From: Bradyrhizobium sp. CCGB12
GTDB taxonomy: Bacteria; Pseudomonadota; Alphaproteobacteria; Rhizobiales; Xanthobacteraceae
DNA length: 64,000 nucleotides
Direction of reading: 5' to 3'
NCBI RefSeq assembly: GCF_024199845.1
Contig: NZ_JANADO010000001.1
Coordinates: 1,674,001-1,738,000, forward strand
In this document: positions 53,982 to 62,097 of the stretch, one piece after another
Numbering within the stretch: position 1 is the first letter of the stretch
Layout: every line of letters starts with the position of its first letter
Notes under the pieces: generated by a model
The model's input: only the letters and a program-made list of their open reading frames with translations
Told to the model about the DNA's origin: nothing
The model's database searches: none
Made by a program: the position numbers and the translations under genes

Positions 53982-55148
53982 TTAGGATCGGGCGCGCCGG
54001 ACACGGACAGACACAATGCGCTCGAAAAGCCACATCAAGGGCGGGCAGGCCAGCACCGTCAGCGCGCCGAGATCGAGCGCGACCGCGGCGGTATCGGCCG
54101 ATTTGGCAAGCCGGCCGGCCACCACCGGGCCCAGCATCATCGCGGCATAGAAGAGTGTGTAGAACACGCCCATGCCGATCGCCCTTGTCTGCGGCGCCAG
54201 CACGCGAGCCGGCAGGCTCATGATTGGGCCGGCCGGAATGCCGCTGGCCAGGCCGATCAGAACGAGGATCGTGATCACCGCGTCTGATCGGGGCAGCCAG
54301 GCCACCAGCAGCGCGACCAAAAGGCTCGCCGCGACCGCAAGCGTCAGCGGCCGCCCGGTCCGGTCGGCAAACAATCCGCCGACCGGCACCGAGACCACCG
54401 AGAGCCACAGCACGAGGCTGATGGCGGAGCCCGCCGCGGCAATGCTCCAGCCGCGTTCGGCCAGAAGGGACGGCCCGAACGAGAAGATCATGGCGAAGCC
54501 AACATTAAAGAGGCCCCAGATCATGCCCGCGACGATCGCCGCCAGCAGCGCCAGGGGATCGAGCTGCGAGGAGCTGGTTGCGGTGGCTGTCGCGTCCGGC
54601 GGCGGCTGGTAGAACATGATCAGCACGATGCCGATCGCCGTCAGTGCGCCGGCGGCGAGGAATACGGCGCCCGCGCCATAGGCGGTGCCGATCGCCGGCA
54701 GCACCAGGAGCGAGATCGCAATGCCCGTCGGCCAGGAGTTGACGAAGATCGCCATCGCGGTTGCGATCTCCTTGCCGGCGAACCAGTCGGTGCACATCTT
54801 GGTAATCTGCACTGTCAGCAGCACACCGCCGGCGCCAGAGGCGAGCCGGCCCGCCATCTGCCAGCCCCAGAGATCGGTGGTGGCCATGACGAGGCTGCCC
54901 GCCGTCATCAGCAGCAGTGCGGCGATCGCAATCGGCTTGTCGCCGAAAGCCCGCCCGATCGCGCCGCCCGGCAGCGCGAGCACGACACCCGGCGTGAAGT
55001 AGAGCCCAATCAGCATGCCAATATCGGAAAGGCCGACGTCAAACGTCTGTTGCAGCAGCGGCGCGACGGCGGCCACGCTCTGGAACTGAAACGCGATGGT
55101 GAGCCGGACGAGAAACAGGATCGCGAGAATACCCCAGCGATTGCGCAT
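53982..55148 (-). CDS. MFS transporter (CynX/NimT-like)
   Basis: A 388-residue, 12-segment major facilitator. It starts RWGILAILFLVRLTIAFQFQ and has the loop-2 motif LPGGAIGRAFGDKPIAI; the pattern is that of the CynX/NimT cyanate/nitroimidazole group, whose substrates vary. ATG 55148 is chosen for the GGGAG before it. It is followed (on the same strand, upstream) by a second MFS gene, 53 bases away, so the two may be co-transcribed. Confidence 0.85.
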   Translation of the reverse strand: MRNRWGILAILFLVRLTIAFQFQSVAAVAPLLQQTFDVGLSDIGMLIGLYFTPGVVLALPGGAIGRAFGDKPIAIAALLLMTAGSLVMATTDLWGWQMAGRLASGAGGVLLTVQITKMCTDWFAGKEIATAMAIFVNSWPTGIAISLLVLPAIGTAYGAGAVFLAAGALTAIGIVLIMFYQPPPDATATATSSSQLDPLALLAAIVAGMIWGLFNVGFAMIFSFGPSLLAERGWSIAAAGSAISLVLWLSVVSVPVGGLFADRTGRPLTLAVAASLLVALLVAWLPRSDAVITILVLIGLASGIPAGPIMSLPARVLAPQTRAIGMGVFYTLFYAAMMLGPVVAGRLAKSADTAAVALDLGALTVLACPPLMWLFERIVSVRVRRARS

Positions 55149-55200
55149 CGCTTCATCTCCCAAGCCTCTGCGCCGAGGGTGCGGTGGGGAGATGCCGGAG

Positions 55201-56409
55201 TCAACCGGCTCGCGTCCTTACGTCTTCTTCGCCCCGCGTTGATGCAGAAGGCATAGCAGCGCCAGCAGCACGGCGGCCGACAGGCCGAGCGACCAGTGAA
55301 TGCCGATCGCCGCACCTGCTACGCCGACGGTTATGCCGCTGGAAGGCCCGCATGCCGAGCCCGGCCATGTTGTAGAGGCCGACGACGCGGCCACGGATGT
55401 CGGACGGGGCGTTCAGCTGCACCAGCGCCTGCGCCATGGTGTTGAACGACAGCTCGAAGAAGCCGGCAAAGAACAACAGCACGATCGCCACCGGATAGAT
55501 ATGCACCACGGCGAAGCCGAGCAGCGCCACGCTCCAGAGCATCGCCAGCGTGATCGCCGTGCGCGGCGTGCCCTTGAGGCGTCCCCAGGATTCCAGCGCG
55601 ATACCGGCGAGCAGCGCGCCGGCTGCATCCGCCGCGAGCAGCACGCTGTAGGAGACGCCGGGATCGCCATGGCCGAGATCGCCGGCAAAGCCCGGCATCT
55701 GGGCGTGATAGGCGTTGCCGATCATGAAGGAGGTGAGGCCGGCAAGCCACGTCATCGCCGACAGCACGGGCTGCGTGCCGATCGCGCGCATCGTCAGCAC
55801 GATATCCGCAAGGCCGCGGACCGCGATGCGCCGCACGGCGACGCTCTTGTCCCGTATCGGCGCCCAGAACAGCCAGAGCAGCATCGGCAGATAGAACAGC
55901 GTGTTGAAGATGATGCCGTGCGAGGTGCCGAGCGTCAGCATGATGATTCCGCCGACGGCAGGCCCGACCAGGATGCCGAGATAGCGCGCCATCGCGTTGA
56001 GCCGCACCGCGCTCGGCAGATCGGCCGGGCCGACGAGGTCGTAGAGCAAAAGCTGGTTCGGCGTCTGCCACAACACGCCGGCGCAGCCGTGGATCACCAG
56101 CAGCAGCATCGCGTGCCACATCTGGATCGTATCGGTGATGAAGAAGAAGCCCCATCCGGCGGATGCCACGATGAACAGCAGCATGCCGCATTGGATGATG
56201 CGGCGCGGATCGAACCGATCGGCAAGCCCGCCGACGGCCACCGAGAACAAGAGGAACGGCAGCCAGTGCGACAGCACGGCAAAACCGCCCAGCGTCGGCG
56301 AATGGAATTTTTGGAACACCACCCAGTAGCTGATCACATGCTCGATATTGTCGGCCATCATCGCCAGCACGTAAGAGACGAACTGGAGGCGATAGGGCAC
56401 GGACTTCAT
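55201..56409 (-). CDS. MFS transporter (MFS_3/EntS-like), 3' end frameshifted
   Basis: As read, a 402-residue major facilitator of the EntS/MFS_3 group (PYRLQFVSYVLAMMADNIEH, LADRFDPRRIIQCG, and LVQLNAPSDIRGRVVGLYNM near the end). After GLGMRAF the frame becomes non-hydrophobic and Arg-rich. One base earlier or later the correct end appears: SGITVGVAGAAIGIHWSLGL and AAVLLALLCLLHQ, a last membrane segment with a stop at 55218. An extra base in TTCCAGCGG at about 55341 explains it. Either the sequence has an error or the gene has a damaged C-terminus. TTG 56460 is an alternative start. Confidence 0.8.
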   Translation of the reverse strand: MKSVPYRLQFVSYVLAMMADNIEHVISYWVVFQKFHSPTLGGFAVLSHWLPFLLFSVAVGGLADRFDPRRIIQCGMLLFIVASAGWGFFFITDTIQMWHAMLLLVIHGCAGVLWQTPNQLLLYDLVGPADLPSAVRLNAMARYLGILVGPAVGGIIMLTLGTSHGIIFNTLFYLPMLLWLFWAPIRDKSVAVRRIAVRGLADIVLTMRAIGTQPVLSAMTWLAGLTSFMIGNAYHAQMPGFAGDLGHGDPGVSYSVLLAADAAGALLAGIALESWGRLKGTPRTAITLAMLWSVALLGFAVVHIYPVAIVLLFFAGFFELSFNTMAQALVQLNAPSDIRGRVVGLYNMAGLGMRAFQRHNRRRSRCGDRHSLVARPVGRRAAGAAMPSASTRGEEDVRTRAG

Positions 56410-56606
56410 CGCCGCGAACGATCCGGACGCGGCCACGGGATTTTGGGGAAGGGGGTTCAAGGGGTTACCCGAGGTGAGACTTCATCCGGCCATACACGCT
56501 CGTTAATGAGCGCTCAAGACAATTGGGTGCGCGTGGGCATCTGCCATGCACTGCTGGCACACACTCTACCGTCATCCGAGGTGCGGGCGGCGTTTGTGGC
56601 AGGGAT

Positions 56607-56660
56607 GTAGCCCGGATGGAGCGCAGCGACATCGGGACTGCCGTCCCGTATTCTTTTCCG
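56607..56660. repeat. GTAGCCCGGATGGAGCG repeat, partial copy
   Basis: GTAGCCCGGATGGAGCGCAG begins at 56607. The complementary closing arm is missing, so the copy is partial. Full-looking copies lie at 57970 and 59779. It lies 70 bases upstream of the methyltransferase gene. Confidence 0.6.
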
Positions 56661-56731
56661 CCTTCGCTGATTGGGCCAGGGCGGACAAGCCCTCGTGCAG
56701 GTCACAAGATTATCCACTACGATCGCCCCCC

Positions 56732-57481
56732 ATGGAACAGAGCTGCCTCTACGATCGCCCAGATCTCTACGACTTGATGGCTTCGCCGGACCCGACGCTC
56801 GAACGCTTTTACGTGGAGATCGCGCGCGAACGTGGCGGACGCGTGCTTGATCTAGCCTGCGGAAGCGGCCGCCTGACCATTCCGCTGGCGCGGGCGGGCC
56901 TTGACGTCCTTGGAGGCGATCTGTCTTCCGCGATGCTGGATCGCGCGCGGTATCACGCCGGACGGCACGCGGTCGAGCCCGGCTTCGTCCATTTGGACAT
57001 GCGCGATTTCGATCTCGGCGGGCGGACCTTCGACACCGTCATCGTCGCCATGAACTCGGTCCTGCACCTGCATAGCCTCGACGACTTCAAAGGTTTCTTC
57101 GAATCGGTCGGCAGGCATCTGTCGCCGACCGGCCGGCTGGTGTTCGACGCGTTCTTGCCCAATATCGCCATGCTCAACGTAGACCCCGACAGACGCGAAC
57201 TGATCGGCACGGTGGTCCACGACGGGCTTGGCGCGATCACCGTGGAGGAGACCGCAAGATACGATCCGCTCACCCAGGTCAGGCACGTGGAATGGTATTG
57301 GTCGAGCGAGACCGAGAAGGACTTTTGGCAGGTGCCGTTGCGGATGCGCAGCATCTTCCCGCAAGAGATGCCACTGCTGATAGCTTCGGGGGGCTTGCGC
57401 CTCATCGAACGCTTTGGGGATTTCGATCGCAGCCCGATGACTGGGGGAAGCATGCGGCAGATATGCGTGTGCGGTCCCTAG
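56732..57481 (+). CDS. Class I SAM-dependent methyltransferase
   Basis: A 249-residue methyltransferase with motif I VLDLACGSGRLTIPLARAG, motif II-like DVLGGDLSSAML and the post-I acidic residue in HLDMRDFDLGG. The rest is soluble, with no membrane segment. The substrate is unknown. The ATG at 56732 is chosen: the upstream open frame contains repeat sequence. Its stop overlaps the stop of the convergent GNAT frame (57478). Confidence 0.87.
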   Translation: MEQSCLYDRPDLYDLMASPDPTLERFYVEIARERGGRVLDLACGSGRLTIPLARAGLDVLGGDLSSAMLDRARYHAGRHAVEPGFVHLDMRDFDLGGRTFDTVIVAMNSVLHLHSLDDFKGFFESVGRHLSPTGRLVFDAFLPNIAMLNVDPDRRELIGTVVHDGLGAITVEETARYDPLTQVRHVEWYWSSETEKDFWQVPLRMRSIFPQEMPLLIASGGLRLIERFGDFDRSPMTGGSMRQICVCGP

Positions 57482-57956
57482 GCCAGCGTCTTGACATACA
57501 CCCCGTACGGCACGCTCAAAATATCCGGCGCATCGCGCACCTTCACAAATCCTATCCGCAGATACATCGGCAGCGCGACCGTCATGATCGGCGTCGTGTG
57601 GAGTGCGATGACGCGTGCCTGGTCGCGTCGGCGCGGCGCAAACATTCTTCCGTCAACTGCCGCCCGATGCCTTTCCCGCGCGCGGCCGGATCGACCACCA
57701 GCATGCGGATGACCGGCCAGGCCGGCTCAAAGAACGCCGCCTTCGGCGCTTGCGGACCGACATAGGCTACGGCGCCGACGATCCGGCCGTCATCCTCGGC
57801 GACGATCATCTCGCCGGTCTTGGCCAGCTCCGGCATCTTCGCGACATGGCTCGTAAACAAGGGCCAGTCGGAATAATGCTGCTTGAACTCCGCGAACGCG
57901 GCCAGCGCGACGCGGACGATGGCTTCGGCATCGTCGTCCCGATAGTCACGCAGCAT
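57478..57956 (-). pseudogene. GNAT acetyltransferase with frameshift
   Basis: The frame starts MLRDYRDDDAEAIVRVALAA and reads AYVGPQAPKAAFFEPAWPVI and VVDPAARGKGIGRQLTEECL, the acetyl-CoA-binding R-G-K-G-I-G-R motif of GNAT enzymes. After LTEECLRRA it goes out of frame and stops at 57582. In another frame the expected end follows: RVIALHTTPIMTVALPMYLR and then GFVKVRDAPDILSVPYGVYV, stopping at 57478. One base is missing in the GC-rich run near 57640. Without it the gene would be intact at about 159 residues. Real decay or sequencing error cannot be told apart here. Confidence 0.78.
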
Positions 57957-57969
57957 CGGCGTTGTCCTC

Positions 57970-58040
57970 GTAGCCCGGATGGAGCGAAAGCTGATCCGGG
58001 GTGGCTGTCCCCGCATTACGCTTCGCTGCATGCGGGGTAC
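57970..58040. repeat. GTAGCCCGGATGGAGCG repeat, copy 2
   Basis: GTAGCCCGGATGGAGCGAAA opens the unit and GCATGCGGGGTAC closes it (arms partly complementary). It lies between the GNAT remnant and the alcohol dehydrogenase gene. Confidence 0.7.
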
Positions 58041-58133
58041 AGGCTGGCCGCTTGGCACGCGCGCCCATCTCACATACCCTTCGCCCCAGCCCGCACCAAT
58101 CAATCATAACAGACGGGCAGCGAGGAAACAGCC

Positions 58134-59285
58134 ATGGACCAGATCCGCGTCTGCACTCACGCAGGGCCGGGCTCGGAGCCCGTCATCCGCACCGTGCCGT
58201 GGCCGAAGGTCGGCCGCAAGGCCGTGCTGATCAAGGTCGGCGCCTGCGGGGTTTGCGGCACCGACCTGCACATTCTGAAGGGCCATTGGCCGAAGCCGCT
58301 GCCCTGGCCGTTTACGCTCGGGCACGAGCTCGGCGGCGTCATCGTCGAATGTGGCGATGAGTTCACCGAAGACTTTATGAGCAAGCCGCTGTCCGTCGGC
58401 TCGAAGGTGATGATCCCGCCGCTGATGCCCTGCGGACGCTGCTATTACTGCATCCACTATCCGCAGACCGCGAACAAATGCCTGACGCCGGTCTATTACG
58501 GCCGCTATCTCGGCTTCGACAAGGCGCCTCACATGTGGGGCGGCTGGGCCGAATACGTCTATGTCGACCTCGAGATGCTGCCGGGCACCAAGATCTACAA
58601 ACTGCCCGACGACATGTCGCTGCGCCTGGGTGCGCTGTCGGAGCCGCTGACCTCCTGCATCCGCGCGTTCAACCGCGCCACGCGGGCAGGCGGTTTTTCT
58701 TGGGGCGACACGGTGGTGATCCAGGGCTCAGGCCCGATCGGCATTCTCGCGGTCGCGGCCGCCAAGGAGATGGGAGCAGGGCGCGTCATCTGTGTCGGCG
58801 CGCCGGAGGAGCCGCGGCTCAAGCTCGCGCGCGAGTTCGGCGCGGAGGCAACTGTCAACATCGAGGAGATCAAATCGCCGCAGGAACGCATCGATCGCGT
58901 GCGGAAAATCGTCGGCGGCTTCGGCGCCGATCTCGTGATGGATTGCTCGGGGCATCCGACCGCCGGCCCTGAAGGCATCGAGATGCTGCGCGACGGCGGC
59001 ACCTATGTCGAGATGGGCCAGTTCACCGACGCCGGCTCGATCGAGACCTCCTGGCACCGGATCTGCACCAAGGACCTGAACGTGCTGGGATCCTGGGGCT
59101 TCACTGGCAACGATCTGCCGCTCGGCGTCGACATGCTCTACCGGACCCGCGACAAGTATCCCTGGCTGAAGATGCAGACGATCTATCCGTTCACGGAAGA
59201 GGGCGTCGCGCAGGCGGTGAGGGATGCGATGGCGATGAAGACGGTGAAGTCGACCATCGTGCCGTGGCCGGAGCTGGTGGAGTAG
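58134..59285 (+). CDS. Zinc-dependent alcohol dehydrogenase
   Basis: A 383-residue medium-chain dehydrogenase. Catalytic zinc ligands are in GACGVCGTDLH and GHELGG; the structural zinc lobe has CGRCYYCIHY and further Cys in the following loop. The NAD(P) Rossmann block is VVIQGSGPIGILAVAAAKEMG, and later VMDCSGHPTAGPEG. It groups by sequence with sorbitol/threonine dehydrogenase-type enzymes; the substrate is unknown. It begins a set of small plus-strand genes and is followed after 3 bases by the DUF5680 gene. Confidence 0.92.
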   Translation: MDQIRVCTHAGPGSEPVIRTVPWPKVGRKAVLIKVGACGVCGTDLHILKGHWPKPLPWPFTLGHELGGVIVECGDEFTEDFMSKPLSVGSKVMIPPLMPCGRCYYCIHYPQTANKCLTPVYYGRYLGFDKAPHMWGGWAEYVYVDLEMLPGTKIYKLPDDMSLRLGALSEPLTSCIRAFNRATRAGGFSWGDTVVIQGSGPIGILAVAAAKEMGAGRVICVGAPEEPRLKLAREFGAEATVNIEEIKSPQERIDRVRKIVGGFGADLVMDCSGHPTAGPEGIEMLRDGGTYVEMGQFTDAGSIETSWHRICTKDLNVLGSWGFTGNDLPLGVDMLYRTRDKYPWLKMQTIYPFTEEGVAQAVRDAMAMKTVKSTIVPWPELVE

Positions 59286-59288
59286 GTC

Positions 59289-59771
59289 ATGTCCTCCGTC
59301 CTTCACGATCTCGCGGCTTTCCTGGTCGAAGCCAAGCGGCGCACCTATGCGGGACTGGACGACGACGCCAGCGTGGCCACGCCGCTGCTTGCCGGCTCGA
59401 AACAGCTCGAGCATCATGCGGCGCCTTATACCTATCGCGACATCTATTTCGGAATGGGATTTTTCGTTGGACAGGAGACCATATCGCGCGATGATCGCGC
59501 CATCTGGTCGATGAGCTACAGCGGCGGCGCCCGTGCGGAGATCACCGACCGGGACACGTTTCTCGAGATCTACAAATTCCTGCGCGAGGCGTTGCTGGGC
59601 GTATCAGTCGATGAGCCGTATCGCGGACCGCGCCTGTTCGAGCAGGCCGGCATGATTTATCGTAATGAGGTGGAAGGTGCGCTGGACCGCTTCCATGGCA
59701 TCGAGATGATCGCGCGGCATGACGGCACACCGCTGTACGAGCTGCGCTATAGTGGTGGGCTGCTGCGATAG
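59289..59771 (+). CDS. DUF5680 domain protein
   Basis: A 160-residue protein whose blocks FLVEAKRRTYAGL and HAAPYTYRDIYFGMGFFVGQ are those of the DUF5680 domain, an uncharacterised domain of bacterial proteins, often with an XRE-like neighbour. It starts 3 bases after the alcohol dehydrogenase stop, so the two are co-transcribed. Function unknown. Confidence 0.85.
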   Translation: MSSVLHDLAAFLVEAKRRTYAGLDDDASVATPLLAGSKQLEHHAAPYTYRDIYFGMGFFVGQETISRDDRAIWSMSYSGGARAEITDRDTFLEIYKFLREALLGVSVDEPYRGPRLFEQAGMIYRNEVEGALDRFHGIEMIARHDGTPLYELRYSGGLLR

Positions 59772-59778
59772 ACGATCC

Positions 59779-59849
59779 GTAGCCCGGGTGGAGCGCAGCG
59801 TATCCGGGGTGGCCGATCCCGCATTCCGCTACGGCTCCATACGGGCTAC
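59779..59849. repeat. GTAGCCCGGGTGGAGCG repeat, copy 3
   Basis: GTAGCCCGGGTGGAGCGCAG and CATACGGGCTAC form the ends of this copy. It directly follows the DUF5680 stop and precedes the VOC gene by 16 bases. Confidence 0.7.
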
Positions 59850-59864
59850 GGGTCAGAGTTTGGA

Positions 59865-60299
59865 ATGAGCGATGGAATGACAAACGAACAGACATCCGAC
59901 CCAAGCCGCCGCTCCCCCTTCCGCGCCATTCGTGCGATCGACTACACTGTTGTCTTCGTGCGCGACATGGCCGCGATGCGCCTCTTTTACCAGGACGTTC
60001 TCGCCTTTCCGCTGCTGCGCGAGCTCTCGCCGAACTGGATCGAGTATGGCCTCGGCAGCAACACGCTTGCCCTGGCGATACCGAGCCGGACCGCGGCAGA
60101 CGCGCCGACGCCCGCGGGCAGCGCCTCGCTGCAACTGGCCTTCAAGGTGTCCGTAGCCGAGGTCGATGCGTGCGCCGACGAGCTGGTACGCCAGGGTGTG
60201 GCGCTGCTGTCGCCGCCGACGAACCAGCAGTTTGGCCATCGCACGCTGTTCTTCCGCGACCCCGACGGCAATCTGCTGGAGGTCTACGCGGAGATTTGA
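59865..60299 (+). CDS. VOC family (glyoxalase/bleomycin resistance) protein
   Basis: A 144-residue VOC protein. The core begins AIDYTVVFVRDMAAMRLFYQ and ends HRTLFFRDPDGNLLEVYAEI, the paired beta-alpha-beta-beta-beta modules of glyoxalase-type metal enzymes. Metal-ligand residues are at positions expected for the fold (His in GHRTLFF and the last Glu in LLEVY). Substrate unknown. Confidence 0.9.
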   Translation: MSDGMTNEQTSDPSRRSPFRAIRAIDYTVVFVRDMAAMRLFYQDVLAFPLLRELSPNWIEYGLGSNTLALAIPSRTAADAPTPAGSASLQLAFKVSVAEVDACADELVRQGVALLSPPTNQQFGHRTLFFRDPDGNLLEVYAEI

Positions 60300-60394
60300 A
60301 CGGCCCAAAGAGTTCCATCGGGAATCCGCGATCTCTTCACTCTGCGGTGAAACTTAGGCCCAAGTTCCGGCTTTCACTTCGCGGGAGAGGTACC

Positions 60395-60907
60395 GTGAAA
60401 CGAATCCTGAAACCCGTCACTTACATCCTGGCTGCGATCTATTTCCTGGTCGATGCGGTCTTCATGGCCGTGGCGATGCCGATTGCGCGCTGGATCGGGC
60501 GGCATTTCGAATTCAGGCGGTTGCGCGCCTGGATCAAATCGCTGCCGCCTTATACGTCTCTCGCCTTGTTCTCCGTGCCCGTCATTATTCTGGAGCCGAT
60601 CAAGCCGGTTGCCGCGTACCTCGCCGCAACCGGTCAGGTCCTGAGCGGTGCTGTGACCTTCATTGTCGGCGAATTGCTCAAGCTGGTGCTGGTCGAGCGC
60701 CTGTTTCATCTCACGCGCGACAAGCTGATGCGAATCCCCGCCTTTGCCTGGGCGTACGGAAAATACGCAGCGGCGAAAGCGTGGCTGCAGGCGACCGAAG
60801 CCTGGCGCGCCATCCGAGCCCTGGCCCGCGCGGTCAAGGACACCGTTGGGCGCGCAAAAGCCAAGCTCGTCGGTAGCTTCAGCAAGCTGGCGGCCTCCAG
60901 GGATTAG
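60395..60907 (+). CDS. Membrane protein of unknown function (170 aa)
   Basis: A 170-residue protein with about three hydrophobic segments (VTYILAAIYFLVDAVFMAVA, TSLALFSVPVIIL, LSGAVTFIVGELLKLVLVE) and a basic, Ala-rich C-terminal tail. GTG 60395 is chosen because GGGAGAGG lies 4 bases before it. I do not recognise the family, but similar short rhizobial proteins are common. It is alone. Confidence 0.7.
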   Translation: MKRILKPVTYILAAIYFLVDAVFMAVAMPIARWIGRHFEFRRLRAWIKSLPPYTSLALFSVPVIILEPIKPVAAYLAATGQVLSGAVTFIVGELLKLVLVERLFHLTRDKLMRIPAFAWAYGKYAAAKAWLQATEAWRAIRALARAVKDTVGRAKAKLVGSFSKLAASRD

Positions 60908-60929
60908 GGCGCGCCAGGCGCTTTGCTCG

Positions 60930-61283
60930 CTATACGAGCTTGCGCGCCGCCGCGGTCGCCTTGTCGCCGGTGTTCGGGGTACCGGTCGGCTCAATCAGCA
61001 GAAGATGAACCTCCTCGCGGGCCACCGGGCGATGTTCAACGCCCTTGGGCACGACATAGAGTTCGCCCGGATCGAGCGTCACGGTGCGATCGCGCAACTC
61101 AATGTCCAGACTGCCTTTCAGGACGAGAAAGAAATCATCGGTATCGTCGTGCTTGTGCCAGGTGAACTCTCCCTTCACCTTCACCACCATCACGTCGCAA
61201 TCGTTGAAGGACGTGATCGTGCGTGGCGACCAGAAATCGCTAAAGGTCGCGAGCTTGTCGGCAAGCGATATTCCGTCGGTCAT
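60930..61283 (-). CDS. Cupin domain protein
   Basis: A 117-residue single cupin. The conserved motif 1 is FTWHKHDDTDDFFLVLKG (H-x-H, with Asp in place of the usual Glu), and motif 2 is DPGELYVVPKGVEHRPVA. It binds a metal in most relatives. Role unknown; small cupins of this kind often act as sensors or isomerases. It is followed on the same strand, upstream, by a YkgJ-type gene. Confidence 0.9.
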   Translation of the reverse strand: MTDGISLADKLATFSDFWSPRTITSFNDCDVMVVKVKGEFTWHKHDDTDDFFLVLKGSLDIELRDRTVTLDPGELYVVPKGVEHRPVAREEVHLLLIEPTGTPNTGDKATAAARKLV

Positions 61284-61353
61284 GTGACCTCCAGTTTGGT
61301 TTCTCCGTGAGGCACGATTTGGGATCGAATTTCCGACGCGACAAGGGCCGGCA

Positions 61354-61854
61354 TCAATTGCTCTCCTTCATCACCGTCGCGCCCACCACCTTCGTGCCGT
61401 CCAGCTCGCGCACGATGCGTTCATCCGGTCCCACGATGCCGAGGTCGAATTCGCGATCCGGCGTAATGAGGATCATGCGCTGGCCAATGATGACGACCAC
61501 CGTCATGTCGTTGGTCTCGCCTTCCGCCGCCCAAGCGCGGATCTCGCCGGCGTAGGGATCCCTGCGCCAGGCGTCGGGAAAGCCCGGGTCGCATCGAACC
61601 TCGATACCGTCCTCCGACGTCGTCAGGACCAGCTTCGACCGGTTCGGCTTCCAGCGCTCGTCGAGGGGATCGCTCGCGAGCCACAAGCAGGCGAAGTCCT
61701 CGCATTCGGTGGGCCGCCCGGCGTAGATCGCGCAACCGCGGCCCGGCCCGCAATGTTGGCACCAGGCATTGACCGGCTTGGCCAGCGCCTCGATGGCCAT
61801 CACCTTGCAGCAGAGTGTGCAATCGCCGCAGGCGCGTTTGACGGAAGACGTCAC
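61354..61854 (-). CDS. YkgJ family cysteine-cluster protein
   Basis: A 166-residue protein with an N-terminal CGDCTLCCKV and later CQHCGPGRGCAIY and RPTECEDFACLW, the eight-cysteine pattern of the YkgJ family, thought to bind zinc or iron-sulfur clusters. The C-terminal half is a short beta-rich region. Function unknown. It lies 70 bases from the cupin gene, same strand. Confidence 0.88.
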   Translation of the reverse strand: MTSSVKRACGDCTLCCKVMAIEALAKPVNAWCQHCGPGRGCAIYAGRPTECEDFACLWLASDPLDERWKPNRSKLVLTTSEDGIEVRCDPGFPDAWRRDPYAGEIRAWAAEGETNDMTVVVIIGQRMILITPDREFDLGIVGPDERIVRELDGTKVVGATVMKESN

Positions 61855-62097
61855 GCGGTCATCCCCTTTGGAGCGGGTCGGGGCTCAGTCTAACGGAGGT
61901 GGCCGCAAAAATCCGCTGCAACCTTCAGGCGCGGCCTTCTCCACCAAGCCATGCATCATAGGCATGGTGATTTCAGAGCACTTGGCGTAAAGAGCGCCCA
62001 GATCAAATCCAGCGTGCGGCCGGGCCGTTGCCGCGCACGCAGCTCAGGTCCGCCGGTTCACCGTTCCGCGCCTGAATTAACCAAGGTTTCCCATCTC
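61855..62097. other. Gap between YkgJ-type and helicase genes
   Basis: No gene is seen. The stretch must carry the divergent promoters of the YkgJ-type and helicase genes. AAGG is found 11 bases before the helicase GTG, a weak ribosome-binding site. Confidence 0.5.
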
